A stretch of 64,000 bases of DNA from SP5GCR1 sp965199685. GTDB taxonomy: Bacteria > Pseudomonadota > Gammaproteobacteria > Poriferisulfidales > Oxydemutatoraceae. This document shows, in pieces, positions 31,547-40,727 of this stretch. Each line of letters begins with the position of its first letter. Position 1 is the stretch's first letter. Location: the NCBI GenBank assembly GCA_965199685.1, contig OZ241323.1, positions 806,001-870,000 on the forward strand, read 5' to 3'. Made by a program: the position numbers and the translations under genes. The notes beneath the pieces are model-generated. The model saw only the letters and a list, made by a program, of their open reading frames with translations. It searched no databases and was not told the origin of the DNA.

Positions 31547-32611
31547 ATGAACACAGACCAGGATAAATATCTAATTTTGCGTACACCTGAAAAATCTGCA
31601 GGCTTAGACCAGATACTTGCGGTAGTAAAAGGTGCAATCAAAGAAGCAATTCATTTAGACAGGGTACTGGTAATAGAAAAATATATTATGCCTGTTTATC
31701 ATAACCTAGGTCATGAGCTTAAAAATCTTGATATTGAACGATATATCAATTTGGACAAAACGCAAATTTATAAGATAGAAAATAATGGAAGTATTGAACA
31801 GATTCACAATGCTTTCCGCTACGTACGGGCGGAGAATTTTGATCACAATAAATGTCCCAAAGAGTTAGTATTAGAATTATCAGGCTGCACCCCTGTTAGC
31901 GAAGCACAAAATAATAAATATAAGGTAATCGTCCGAGCAACGGTTGACTATTCTTACAATAGACAAGTCTACTCCGATATGTTAATTGTTGCTTTCTATC
32001 CTTCGGATAAGGTTGTACACTTGACTGACACAGTTTTGCGAGCTATGGGCACTAGTCTTTCGGACACCGAAAAACTATCAGCTGTGTATAGAAATATTGA
32101 TTTTGCCACTAATAAAGATACATGGCAGAATACAGTACTAGACAATCCGCTTCACTATGCATGCTTGCATATACGAGGAAATGATACGCTTAAATATTCA
32201 ACGTTCAAACAGTCCGCCTCCGAGTCTCATGTCAAAGATATAATAAAGAAAAAGATACCTAGAGGTATGAGAATCTATCTTATGACCGATATTAAAAAAC
32301 CCGGATACTTGAGCTTTTTGAAAAAAGACTATACCGTGTATCGATATTATGATTTTCCAGAATTAAAGGATTTAGTCTCAGGCAACAAAAGCCCAGTTGA
32401 TAATGCGATGCTTTATTCTGTAGAAAAAAACATAATGCAGCACGCGTATGTTAAATTAGTTCGTACGGATGGAGTTTTTAGGGTCATTCATACTGGTTGC
32501 ATACATAAAATTCGATGGCGATACAAAATTTTATCTATTATAGATGACATACTATCATCTAAAACCGTAAGACGCTGTAAAGCAAGGATAAATAGATTGA
32601 TCGGGCAATAA
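31547..32611 (+). CDS. Putative fucosyltransferase-like glycosyltransferase
   Basis: A 354-residue protein that I recognise only at the superfamily level. Features fit the GT-B fucosyltransferase group (GT11/GT23/GT65-like): an N-terminal LILRTPEKSAGLDQILAVVK resembling the G-x-x-(N/D)Q loop, a central HYACLHIRGNDTLKYS similar to the H-x-R-x-x-D nucleotide-sugar motif, and RIYLMTDIKKPGYLSFLKK followed by DNAMLYSVEKNIMQHA, the usual 'TD...' and acidic-Ser regions near the end. No signal peptide. AT-rich and isolated between mgtE and the aldolase, it may be a transferred surface-glycan gene. Substrate unknown. Confidence 0.5.
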   Translation: MNTDQDKYLILRTPEKSAGLDQILAVVKGAIKEAIHLDRVLVIEKYIMPVYHNLGHELKNLDIERYINLDKTQIYKIENNGSIEQIHNAFRYVRAENFDHNKCPKELVLELSGCTPVSEAQNNKYKVIVRATVDYSYNRQVYSDMLIVAFYPSDKVVHLTDTVLRAMGTSLSDTEKLSAVYRNIDFATNKDTWQNTVLDNPLHYACLHIRGNDTLKYSTFKQSASESHVKDIIKKKIPRGMRIYLMTDIKKPGYLSFLKKDYTVYRYYDFPELKDLVSGNKSPVDNAMLYSVEKNIMQHAYVKLVRTDGVFRVIHTGCIHKIRWRYKILSIIDDILSSKTVRRCKARINRLIGQ

Positions 32612-32616
32612 AATTT

Positions 32617-33630
32617 TCAATTATTCGGGCTTTGGTAAATGCCTTCAGATGCTTGGCTATTGAGGTGTGCCAATTTTCCAAATGTTTGTTGTGCTTCGCC
32701 AGTCTTAGACTCACCCCATAATTTCATCGCTTGCTGTTGCAGTCCGCGTCCGTAGGAAAAAGTGAGCCGCCACGGCGCACCTTCGCTCGCTGCAAGACGA
32801 TTGATTGCATCCAAATGAGCAGTTGCTTTTTCATCGCTTTGTCCGCCGGAAAGAAATGCAATGCCAGGCACTGCTGCCGGCACGGTAGATTTCAAGCAAC
32901 TGAGGGTATGCTCGGCAACCGTACTCACATCGGCTTGATCTGGACAATCGCTACCTGATAAAACCATATTGGGCTTTAATACAATCCCGTTTAGCAGAAC
33001 GCCTTGAGTACGTAATTCGCAGAACACTTCGTTTTGGGTGCATTCGCTCACCTCAAAACAATCCTCTATGCTGTGGTGTCCGTCCATCAGCACTTCAGGT
33101 TCGACGATAGGCACTATATTTTGTTCTTGACATAATGCCGCATAACGCGCCAGTGCATGGGCATTTGCATGGATACAAGCCAAAGACGGCATATCGCCAC
33201 CAATAGTAATGACCGCACGCCACTTTGCAAAGCGCGCGCCCATCTCGGCGTATTCTTTTAGACGCTCCCGCAACCCGTCCAAGCCCTCGGTAATCTTTTC
33301 GCCTTCATAGCCGGCGAGTGCTTTGGCACCTTGGTCTACCTTGATACCAGGAATAATGCCTCTAGCTTCTAGATGCTTTGCAAAGGGAACACCATCGTCT
33401 GTTTGTTGGCGTATGGTTTCGTCAAAGAGGATCGCAGCGGAAATATATTGTTCTATGTTGGGTGTGGTAACCAAAACGCTACGATAGCTTTTGCGGTTCT
33501 CTTCGGTGGTAGGAATGCCTAGCTTTGCAAAACGTTTATCGCAGGTAGGCTTACTTTCGTCCATTGCCAAAATGCCTTTGGCAGGTGCGACCATAGCTTT
33601 AGCGGTCGCGTGCAGTGTTTCTGAATTCAT
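32617..33630 (-). CDS. Fructose-bisphosphate aldolase, class I
   Basis: A 337-residue Schiff-base aldolase of the animal/plant-like class I type. It has GILAMDESKPTCDKRF (about 19-34), a substrate loop KVDQGAKALAG, PIVEPEVLMDG, and the Schiff-base lysine in GIVLKPNMVLSG near residue 218, with FLSGGQSDEKAT following. It splits fructose-1,6-bisphosphate. It closes the tkt-gapA-pgk-pyk-fba cluster. Class II enzymes are more common in this position in gammaproteobacteria. Its 5' side faces a repeat fragment and the pyk stop codon. Confidence 0.93.
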   Translation of the reverse strand: MNSETLHATAKAMVAPAKGILAMDESKPTCDKRFAKLGIPTTEENRKSYRSVLVTTPNIEQYISAAILFDETIRQQTDDGVPFAKHLEARGIIPGIKVDQGAKALAGYEGEKITEGLDGLRERLKEYAEMGARFAKWRAVITIGGDMPSLACIHANAHALARYAALCQEQNIVPIVEPEVLMDGHHSIEDCFEVSECTQNEVFCELRTQGVLLNGIVLKPNMVLSGSDCPDQADVSTVAEHTLSCLKSTVPAAVPGIAFLSGGQSDEKATAHLDAINRLAASEGAPWRLTFSYGRGLQQQAMKLWGESKTGEAQQTFGKLAHLNSQASEGIYQSPNN

Positions 33631-33667
33631 AACAGACGATTATACGAATTTGACAAAGTTTTTCAAT

Positions 33668-33735
33668 GTTTGTAGAGTCATTGAAAAAGTACCATCATTG
33701 AATTTATTCTGCCCCTACAATTCTAATCGGCAGTT
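33668..33735. repeat. Interspersed repeat fragment, copy R5, reaching into pyk
   Basis: It begins GAGTCATTGAAAAAGTA, continues with fragments of the palindromes (GCCCCTAC) and ends with AATCGGCAGTTCTATTG, the border of the CCGATTGA/TCAATCGG module. The last codons and stop of pyk (minus strand: RTAD, TAG) are read from this repeat sequence. Confidence 0.7.
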
Positions 33736-35180
33736 CTATTGACATGAATGATTTTCATTGCGTTGGTGCCGCCGTGTTGCCCTTTCTTATCGCCTTTGGT
33801 GATAATGACGACCGAGTCTTTATCAAAGCGATGATACGGTTTTAAGGCATTGATAACTTCTTGATTAATGTTGCCAGAATGATCGCCTTGCAATAGCACT
33901 GGATAGACACCGCGATAGAGTGTCACCTTGCGACAGGTTTCTACATGGTGGGTGAGGGCATAAATTGGTATCGCAGAGACGAGGCGAGAAAGCCATTGGG
34001 TGGTAGAACCCGACTCGGTCATCGCTGCAATCGCCGAGACATTGAGGTGGTTTGCGGTATAGATTGCCGAAAGCGCAATGGCTTGATCAAATTGATGTAT
34101 TTGTTGATCCAGTAAATAATCGTTGCTGTGTTGCGTGATATCGCCTTGCTCGGCACCTTGACAGATACGGCTCATCGTTTTCACGACCAGTGCTGGGTGT
34201 TTGCCAATTGCTGACTCGGCAGACAACATGAGTGCGTCGGAACCATCCAAGACGGCATTTGCGACATCCGATATTTCTGCTCGGGTGGGAACGCTACTCT
34301 CAATCATTGATTGCAACATCTCAGTTGCAGTGATGACGATGCAATTGTGCGCGCGTGCCTTAACAATCAGTTGTTTTTGCACTGCGGTCAAAGCTGCGTC
34401 TCCGATTTCGATGCTGAGATCGCCTCTAGCGATCATCACACCGTCTACAACTTGAAGTATATCGTCGATACAATCGAGTGCCTCGCTGCGTTCTATTTTA
34501 GCAATTAGTGCGGCATTCCCGCCTGCTTGCTGTAGTAGATTTCTTGCGTAAAGCATATCTTCGGGACTCTTAGGGAAGGAAACTGCTAAGTAATCTACTC
34601 CCATCTTCGTTGCAAGTTTAATATCTTGTTTGTCTTTGTCGGTGATGGTTTGTGCCGACAAACCGCCGCCGCGACGATTGACACCTTTATTATTGGATAA
34701 CACACCACCAATATTAACCGTCGTTATCACTTTCTGATCTTTTATTTGTTCTACTTCCAAAGTGATGCGTCCGTCGTCAAGTAGCAGTTCGTCTCCTTTT
34801 TTGACATCTTTATGGAGGTCTGCATAACTGATACCTACTTGATGTTCATTGCCAGCATTTTGTTCCAGCTCGGCATCCAAAATGAAACGTTGTCCAGTTT
34901 TGAGTTCTATTTGGTCGTTGACAAAACGTTGTATCCTTATTTTAGGGCCTTGCAAATCACCAAGTATGCCAACATGGTATTTTTTTTGTGCCGATACCTT
35001 GCGCACTAGCTCCGCCCGTCGAAGTTGCTCTTCAGCATCACCGTGCGAGAAGTTCATTCTGACCACGTCCACACCGGCATCTATCAGTTCTTTTATGGTT
35101 TGCTCGTCGTCGGTAGCAGGCCCTAAGGTTGTAATGATTTTAGTGGTTCTAGATTTTTTGGCAGTATTGATTTCGGTCAT
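33723..35180 (-). CDS. pyk: Pyruvate kinase
   Basis: A 485-residue pyruvate kinase, final step of glycolysis (PEP + ADP to pyruvate + ATP). It has TKIITTLGPATDDEQTI at the start, MNFSHGDAEEQ, the catalytic KIERSEALDCID (Lys near 222), and the MIARGDLSIEIG metal site. Normal E. coli PykF/PykA length is 470-480. The last few residues come from repeat R5, so the native C-terminus has probably been altered slightly. Two bases separate it from the pgk stop. Confidence 0.95.
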   Translation of the reverse strand: MTEINTAKKSRTTKIITTLGPATDDEQTIKELIDAGVDVVRMNFSHGDAEEQLRRAELVRKVSAQKKYHVGILGDLQGPKIRIQRFVNDQIELKTGQRFILDAELEQNAGNEHQVGISYADLHKDVKKGDELLLDDGRITLEVEQIKDQKVITTVNIGGVLSNNKGVNRRGGGLSAQTITDKDKQDIKLATKMGVDYLAVSFPKSPEDMLYARNLLQQAGGNAALIAKIERSEALDCIDDILQVVDGVMIARGDLSIEIGDAALTAVQKQLIVKARAHNCIVITATEMLQSMIESSVPTRAEISDVANAVLDGSDALMLSAESAIGKHPALVVKTMSRICQGAEQGDITQHSNDYLLDQQIHQFDQAIALSAIYTANHLNVSAIAAMTESGSTTQWLSRLVSAIPIYALTHHVETCRKVTLYRGVYPVLLQGDHSGNINQEVINALKPYHRFDKDSVVIITKGDKKGQHGGTNAMKIIHVNRTAD

Positions 35181-35182
35181 CG

Positions 35183-36418
35183 TTAATGCTCCAAGTCCAT
35201 ACTTTGATCGTTTGCTGCCTTGTGGTTCAGCATGGTCAACGCAGGCAGTTCTTGTCCTGAGGCAAGCTGTAGAAAAGCACCACCTCCGGTAGAGATATAC
35301 ATATTATCTCTTTGCAAGTCAAACTTTTTTATTGCCGCAAGCGTATCTCCGCCACCGGCGACGATATGCGCAGAACTCTGTTTAATCGCTTGCACGATTG
35401 CCTGGGTGCCGTCGGCAAAAGGTTCACATTCAAAGGCACCAAGCGGTCCGTTCCACAGTACGCAGTCGGCCTCGGCTATTGCGTTGCTGTAGGCGACCTG
35501 TGTTTTCGTGCCTATGTCTAGTATCATTTCGTCTGCTTGTACATTATCTAGGGTTTTGCATACGGCATCGCTACTTTCGGATAATTCTGTTGCGCATATC
35601 ACATCGGACGGCAACAACAGCTGTTTGTGTTGTTCTCTCATTTTATATTGCAACTCAGCACCGAAGGAGACGAGGTCTTTTTCGTACAACGAGCTTCCTA
35701 TATCGTAGCCGTTTCCAGCAATAAAGGTATTTGCGATACCGCCGCCTATAATCAAGGTGTCTACATGTTCCGATAAAGCCGATAGCAGTTCTAGTTTGCC
35801 CGATACTTTAGAACCACCGACAATGGCGACGCGGTGCATATAACGCGGTAGATCATCGCTACCAATATCTCCTGAGGCATTTCCCAATGCATTACGAATC
35901 TCGTGGATTTCTTGTGCGAATAACGAACCCGCGCAAGCGGTTCTTGCATACTTCATGGCTTTGTGTGTGGAGGCGTGGGCGCGGTGTGCGCATCCGAAGG
36001 CATTCATCACATAGATATCGCAAAGATCTGCCAAGTGGCTCGCCAGTGTATCGTCGTCTTCAAGCTCACCGGATTGAAAACGGATATTTTCATACATTAC
36101 AAGTTCGCCGGGCTGCACGGCAATATCGCTCGAATAATCGGAGATTAAGGGTATGGTTTTACCGAGTAATTCGGATAAGTGCGATGCCACCGGCTGCAAC
36201 GAGAATGCTTGGTTATTATTGCCGGCTTTGGGACGTCCTAAGTGCGAGATTAGCGATAATGCGGCACCCGCATCTAATGCAGTTTTTATATCGGGTAGGC
36301 AGGCATGAATTCTTTGATCGTCGCTCACCGCACCGTCGTTGATGGGAACATTCATATCAACGCGCATCATCACTCGCTTGTTTGCGAGTGCGACTTGATC
36401 AATGTGTAAGAATTCCAT
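35183..36418 (-). CDS. pgk: Phosphoglycerate kinase
   Basis: A 411-residue phosphoglycerate kinase. It has the N-terminal RVDMNVPINDGAVSDDQRI (Asp and Asn of the substrate site), LISHLGRPK, and the hinge GGSKVSGKLELL. The nucleotide-binding IVAGGGDTLAAIKKF and STGGGAFLQLASGQELPAL complete it. About 15-20 residues longer than usual owing to a C-terminal tail (HKAANDQSMDLEH). Second-last gene but one of the carbon cluster; gapA lies 29 bp upstream. Confidence 0.95.
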   Translation of the reverse strand: MEFLHIDQVALANKRVMMRVDMNVPINDGAVSDDQRIHACLPDIKTALDAGAALSLISHLGRPKAGNNNQAFSLQPVASHLSELLGKTIPLISDYSSDIAVQPGELVMYENIRFQSGELEDDDTLASHLADLCDIYVMNAFGCAHRAHASTHKAMKYARTACAGSLFAQEIHEIRNALGNASGDIGSDDLPRYMHRVAIVGGSKVSGKLELLSALSEHVDTLIIGGGIANTFIAGNGYDIGSSLYEKDLVSFGAELQYKMREQHKQLLLPSDVICATELSESSDAVCKTLDNVQADEMILDIGTKTQVAYSNAIAEADCVLWNGPLGAFECEPFADGTQAIVQAIKQSSAHIVAGGGDTLAAIKKFDLQRDNMYISTGGGAFLQLASGQELPALTMLNHKAANDQSMDLEH

Positions 36419-36447
36419 ATAAACCTATAAGTGGATCATTGTTTGGC

Positions 36448-37461
36448 TTATTTTGCGCGCATCAATGCTTCGGACATATCGATCATTCGACACGCATAAG
36501 CCCATTCGTTATCGTACCATGCCGACACCTTGACTAGGGTATCTTGCATCACTTGGGTTAGGGTTGAGTCGTAGACTGCCGATGCCGGATTATGATTGAA
36601 GTCGCAAGACACTAGAGGATCATCGTTGTATGCGATAATGCCTTGCATCGAACTTTGTGACGCTGCCAGCACAGCATCGTTCACCGATTGCTTGTTGGTA
36701 GCACGAGAGGCAGTAAAAGTGAAGTCAACCAAAGATACGTTTATGGTCGGAATACGCAACGCATAACCGTGTAATTTTCCAGCCAATTCCGGTAGCACCA
36801 ACCCGACTGCCTTGGCGGCACCAGTTTTGGTGGGAACGATAGAGGTTGTCGCAGAGCGTGCTCGCCTCAGCTCTTTGTGTGGCGAATCAATCAACACTTG
36901 ATCGTTGGTATAGGCGTGTATCGTGGTTAGCAAACCATGTTCCACGCCGATTGCCTCGGACAGTACTTTGACAACCGGAGCTAAGCAATTGGTGGTGCAC
37001 GAAGCATTAGAGACGATTTGGTCATCGGCTTTTAACAGCTCTTCGTTGACACCGTAGACCACGGTTGCATCGACATCGGCTTGTCCGGGTGCCGATATCA
37101 ATACTTTGCGCGCACCGCCGTCTAGATGTGCTTGCGCAAGGGCTTTGCTTTTGAACTTGCCAGTACATTCGCAGACTACGTCTACACCGACTTCGTGCCA
37201 CGGGAGCTTGGCTGGATCGCGCTCCGAATAGACTCTAATCAAGTCTCCGTTGATACTCAGATGTTTGTCATCGGCGATCTGCACATCGGCATTGAAATGG
37301 CCGTGTGTCGTGTCGTGTCGTGTCAGATACAATACGGTTTCTAGATCAGTGCTTGCATTGATTGCAGCTAAGCGAATAGTATCGGTGCGCCGATATTCGT
37401 ATAAAGCTCGCAAGATGCAGCGTCCTATGCGCCCGTATCCACTAATAGCAATATTAATCAT
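36448..37461 (-). CDS. gapA: Glyceraldehyde-3-phosphate dehydrogenase, type I
   Basis: A 337-residue NAD-dependent dehydrogenase. The Rossmann motif is GYGRIGRCILRAL (8-20), and the catalytic Cys is in SNASCTTNCLAPVVK near residue 155. TTIHAYTNDQ with its active-site His follows, and WYDNEWAYACRM is near the end. The first nine codons are duplicated three times upstream in a 158-bp tandem array that separates gapA from tkt. By inference gapA and tkt originally overlapped by 8 bp (ATGATTAA: start of gapA, stop of tkt). Confidence 0.96.
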   Translation of the reverse strand: MINIAISGYGRIGRCILRALYEYRRTDTIRLAAINASTDLETVLYLTRHDTTHGHFNADVQIADDKHLSINGDLIRVYSERDPAKLPWHEVGVDVVCECTGKFKSKALAQAHLDGGARKVLISAPGQADVDATVVYGVNEELLKADDQIVSNASCTTNCLAPVVKVLSEAIGVEHGLLTTIHAYTNDQVLIDSPHKELRRARSATTSIVPTKTGAAKAVGLVLPELAGKLHGYALRIPTINVSLVDFTFTASRATNKQSVNDAVLAASQSSMQGIIAYNDDPLVSCDFNHNPASAVYDSTLTQVMQDTLVKVSAWYDNEWAYACRMIDMSEALMRAK

Positions 37462-37976
37462 TTATACTCCTATGATGTTGCTTGATTAAAGATTGTGCTG
37501 TTGACAAAGTATTTCATGCACTCGTAGGGGAGGGCTAACATGCCCTCCCTAAAGTATTGTACTTGTATCATCTCAACCGCCATGCGCCTCCAATATCCAC
37601 TAATAGCAATATTAATCATTTATGCTCCTATGATGTTGTTTGATTAAAGATTGTGCTGCTGACAAAGTATTTCATGCACCCGTAGGGGAGGGCTAACATG
37701 CCCTCCCTAAAGTATTGTACTTGTACCATCTCAACCGCCATGCGCCTCCAATATCCACTAATAGTAATATTAATCATTTATGCTCCTATGATGTTGTTTG
37801 ATTAAAGATTGTGCTGTTGACAAAGTATTTCATGCACCCGTAGGGGAGGGCTAACATGCCCTCCCTAAAGTATTGTACTTGTACCATCTCAACCGCCATG
37901 CGCCTCCAATATCCACTAATAGCAATATTAATCATTTATGCTCCTATGATGTTGTTTGATTAAAGATTGTGCTGTT
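37441..37976. repeat. Tandem array, three 158-bp units plus a partial unit, at the tkt/gapA junction
   Basis: Unit starts lie at 37441, 37599, 37757 and 37915, always 158 bp apart, with nearly identical sequence (a few substitutions). Each unit holds the first nine codons of gapA and the last eleven codons of tkt on the minus strand, joined to an interspersed-repeat fragment (CTGTTGACAAAGTATTTCAT, then the GGGAGGGC/GCCCTCCC hairpin). The outermost copies supply the real gapA start and the real tkt end. It looks like tandem duplication after a repeat inserted in the overlap region. Confidence 0.93.
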
Positions 37977-39940
37977 GCGTAGATATTTTCTACGCTGAAG
38001 CCAAAGTGTTCAAATAAATCTTTGCCCGGTGCCGATGCACCAAAGGTGTCTATGCCGATTATCGCGCCATCTGTGCCTATATATCGATACCACCAATCGC
38101 TCTTGCCAGCCTCTATCACCAATTTCGGAACCGCCGGCAGTAACACCGTTTCTCTATAACTTTGTGGTTGTCGATCAAAGGCTTCGGCACAAGGCATCGA
38201 CACTAGATTGACTTGGTGATTTTCCTCATCCAGCCGATCGCAAAGCTGTGATGCCAATTCCACTTCGGAGCCTGTTGCGATAATAATCAGTGAAGGGTGC
38301 GAAGTCTCTTGCAATAGATAAGCACCTTTTTGTATGAGTTGTAATTGCTCATCTAGTCTATCGCAATGCGCTAAGGTTTGTCGAGATAAAACCAATGCAC
38401 TTGGGTGGTCTTCGGCTTCTATTGCAGCTTTCCATGCGACTGCAGTTTCTACGCAGTCGCAAGGTCTCCACACATCCAAGCCAGGCATCAGGCGTAGACT
38501 ACTCAGATGTTCTATCGGTTGGTGTGTAGGACCATCTTCGCCCAGACCGATGGAGTCGTGAGTATAGATAAAGACGACTTTTTTCCCCATCATTGCCGAA
38601 AGGCGCAGCGCGTTGCGAGCGTAGTCTGAGAATACCAAAAAAGTAGCCACAAACGGAATGAAGCCGCCGTGCAGTGTGATACCGTTGGCAATCGCCGACA
38701 TCGCAAACTCACGCACCCCAAAATAGATATAGTTGCCGTCGTGTTGCTCGGCATCTATGGCTCGGCTACCTTCCCATAGTGTTCCGTTTGAACCTGCCAA
38801 ATCGGCAGAGCCACCAATTAACTCCGGCAAACAGTCGCTAAACGATGCTAATGTTTGGCACGAGGCTTGGCGAGTTGCGAGTGCCTTTTTTTGTTTGTGG
38901 TTTTGTGCAATCCATTGCGTTGCATGGTTTTGCCAATCGCTCGGCAGTTGTCCGCTAATACGACGATTGAATTCTCTTGCCAGTTCAGGATATTCCGATT
39001 GATACGCGTCTAATTTTTTCTGCCAGTTTGATTGATGTATGCGACCTTTCTCTTTGGCATCCCATGCTGAGTATATCTCTTCCGGTATCTCAAAAGATGG
39101 GTGATGCCAATCTAATGTTGCTCGAGCTTGTACGATTGCATCGTCGCCCAACGGTGCGCCATGAACAGATTCACTGCCTTGCTGCGGTGAACCATAACCA
39201 ATAATCGTTCTGCAGCATAGCAGGCTGGGTGCCGGATTTGCACGCGCCGCTTCAATTGCCTTGCTGATGTCGGCGGGGTTGTGTCCGTCTATTTCGGAAA
39301 TCACATGCCAGCCGTATGCTTCAAAACGTCCATGTGTATAATCGCTGAACCATTTTTGCACTTGTCCGTCTATAGAGATGCCGTTGTCGTCGTAAAAGAC
39401 GATGAGTTTGGCAAGTTTCAGAGTCCCCGCCAGTGAACATGCTTCGTGGGAGATTCCTTCCATCAGACAACCGTCGCCGGCAAATACATAGCTGTAGTGA
39501 TCAACGATATCGAGATCATCACGGTTAAAATGTTGCGCCATAGTACGCTCTGCAATCGCCATCCCGACTGCGTTTGCTAACCCTTGTCCAAGCGGTCCAG
39601 TGGTAGCTTCTATGCCTACGGTAATACCGAACTCAGGATGTCCGGGCGTTATTGAACCTAATTGTCTAAAGCTTGCAATATCCTCTATGCCAAGGGGATA
39701 GCCACTTAGATGCAACAGTGCATAATGCAACATGCAACCATGACCGTTTGAGAGAATAAAGCGATCTCTATCAAACCAAGTGCTATCGTTGGGGTTGTGT
39801 TTGAGATAATCATTCCACAGTACCTCGGCGATATCCGCCATGCCCATAGGCATACCGGGGTGTCCAGAGCGAGCTTTTTGTACGGCATCCATGCTCAAAG
39901 CTCTAATCGCATTGGCGAGCTGTTGACGGGGTGGCATCAC
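37928..39940 (-). CDS. tkt: Transketolase
   Basis: A 670-residue thiamine-diphosphate enzyme of the pentose-phosphate pathway. It has the N-terminal RSGHPGMPMGMADIAEVLW, GPLGQGLANAVGMAIAE (about 114-130), and the ThDP motif GDGCLMEGISHEA running to the NDN-like DDNGISIDG. The pyrimidine domain carries FVATFLVFSDYARNALRL and DSIGLGEDGPTHQPIEHL. Full length. The last eleven residues (LIKQHHRSIND) fall in the fourth, partial unit of the tandem array, but the same codons occur in every unit, so the protein end is probably native. It heads the tkt-gapA-pgk-pyk-fba operon. Confidence 0.95.
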   Translation of the reverse strand: MMPPRQQLANAIRALSMDAVQKARSGHPGMPMGMADIAEVLWNDYLKHNPNDSTWFDRDRFILSNGHGCMLHYALLHLSGYPLGIEDIASFRQLGSITPGHPEFGITVGIEATTGPLGQGLANAVGMAIAERTMAQHFNRDDLDIVDHYSYVFAGDGCLMEGISHEACSLAGTLKLAKLIVFYDDNGISIDGQVQKWFSDYTHGRFEAYGWHVISEIDGHNPADISKAIEAARANPAPSLLCCRTIIGYGSPQQGSESVHGAPLGDDAIVQARATLDWHHPSFEIPEEIYSAWDAKEKGRIHQSNWQKKLDAYQSEYPELAREFNRRISGQLPSDWQNHATQWIAQNHKQKKALATRQASCQTLASFSDCLPELIGGSADLAGSNGTLWEGSRAIDAEQHDGNYIYFGVREFAMSAIANGITLHGGFIPFVATFLVFSDYARNALRLSAMMGKKVVFIYTHDSIGLGEDGPTHQPIEHLSSLRLMPGLDVWRPCDCVETAVAWKAAIEAEDHPSALVLSRQTLAHCDRLDEQLQLIQKGAYLLQETSHPSLIIIATGSEVELASQLCDRLDEENHQVNLVSMPCAEAFDRQPQSYRETVLLPAVPKLVIEAGKSDWWYRYIGTDGAIIGIDTFGASAPGKDLFEHFGFSVENIYATAQSLIKQHHRSIND

Positions 39941-40177
39941 AAAGAGAATGTCAAATTTGTATTTTGTAAATCAAGATCCATTTTCTGGCATAGTATACTA
40001 CATAAATATATCTAGTAGCACGTGACGTTATGTAGAACTGACATACCTCCAATTTACGTAAACCGCCTGCAGGGATGGTTATCGTGCGATTTCGTTTCTT
40101 TTTGTTTAGCATGTTATACTTTCTAAAATCGCATTGTTTATGATGCACTAAATAATAGTGAACAATACGGAGGAGTA

Positions 40178-40585
40178 ATGACAACCGAAAATGATATAGT
40201 TAAAAGATATTTTGACGCTTGGGATCAGCGTAATGTAGATGACATTTTAGCAACCTTTGCCGAAGGCGGTACTTATTGCGATCCAGCGACTGAGAAAGTG
40301 ATAACCGGACAGGAAATCGGAAAATATGCACAATCTTTGTTTGATGCCTTTCCCGATATGTCGGTAGAGTTGATTAGCAGCGTTGAGGCGAGCAATAGTG
40401 TGATTGCAGCACCGTGGCTAATATTTGGCACCAACGACGGTCCTATAATAGGTAATCCACCTACCGGCAAGAGTGTGGTAATTCAAGGTTGCGATTTTAT
40501 AAAAACCAAGGATGGTCTGCTAACCACCGTAGTCGGTGTTTGGGATGTCAAAGACCTTTCGGCACAGCTGGGTTTATCCAGCTGA
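40178..40585 (+). CDS. SnoaL-like / NTF2-fold protein, unknown substrate
   Basis: A 135-residue single-domain protein of the SnoaL/ester-cyclase-like NTF2 superfamily. The first helix is IVKRYFDAWDQRNVDDILATF, followed by DPATEKVITGQE, FPDMSVELI and a GNPPTGKSVVIQGCDFI strand; the order fits the cone-shaped fold. A strong GGAGGAG ribosome site (40170-40176) and a TATACT at 40115 precede it. It is divergent from tkt. The stop codon abuts repeat R7. No function can be assigned. Confidence 0.75.
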   Translation: MTTENDIVKRYFDAWDQRNVDDILATFAEGGTYCDPATEKVITGQEIGKYAQSLFDAFPDMSVELISSVEASNSVIAAPWLIFGTNDGPIIGNPPTGKSVVIQGCDFIKTKDGLLTTVVGVWDVKDLSAQLGLSS

Positions 40586-40715
40586 GAACCGCCGATTGAG
40601 CTAGTAGCTCAATCGGCGTGACTTTGTGCAGAACCACCACAACCACCCCGTCAGGCTTCGCCTGCCACCCCTCCATAGGAGGGGAATGTACTAATGACGA
40701 TACTTTTTCAACATT
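40586..40715. repeat. Interspersed repeat, copy R7 (reverse orientation)
   Basis: This reads in reverse order to copy R8: CCGATTGAGCTAGTAGCTCAATCGG hairpin at 40590 (25 bases, arms CCGATTGAGCTA and its complement), CCCCGTCAGGCTTCGCCTG, CCCCTCCATAGGAGGGG, then TACTTTTTCAACATTCCC at the right end. It fills the gap between the SnoaL-like gene and the xseA stop. Confidence 0.8.
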
Positions 40716-40727
40716 CCCACATGTAGT

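Noticed and set aside
35887..36342. 151-codon ORF antisense to pgk
   Set aside because: Shadow frame of a clear pgk gene.
37441..37976. Considered as a CRISPR array
   Set aside because: Units are 158 bp and identical throughout, without variable spacers; they are tandem copies of a gene junction.
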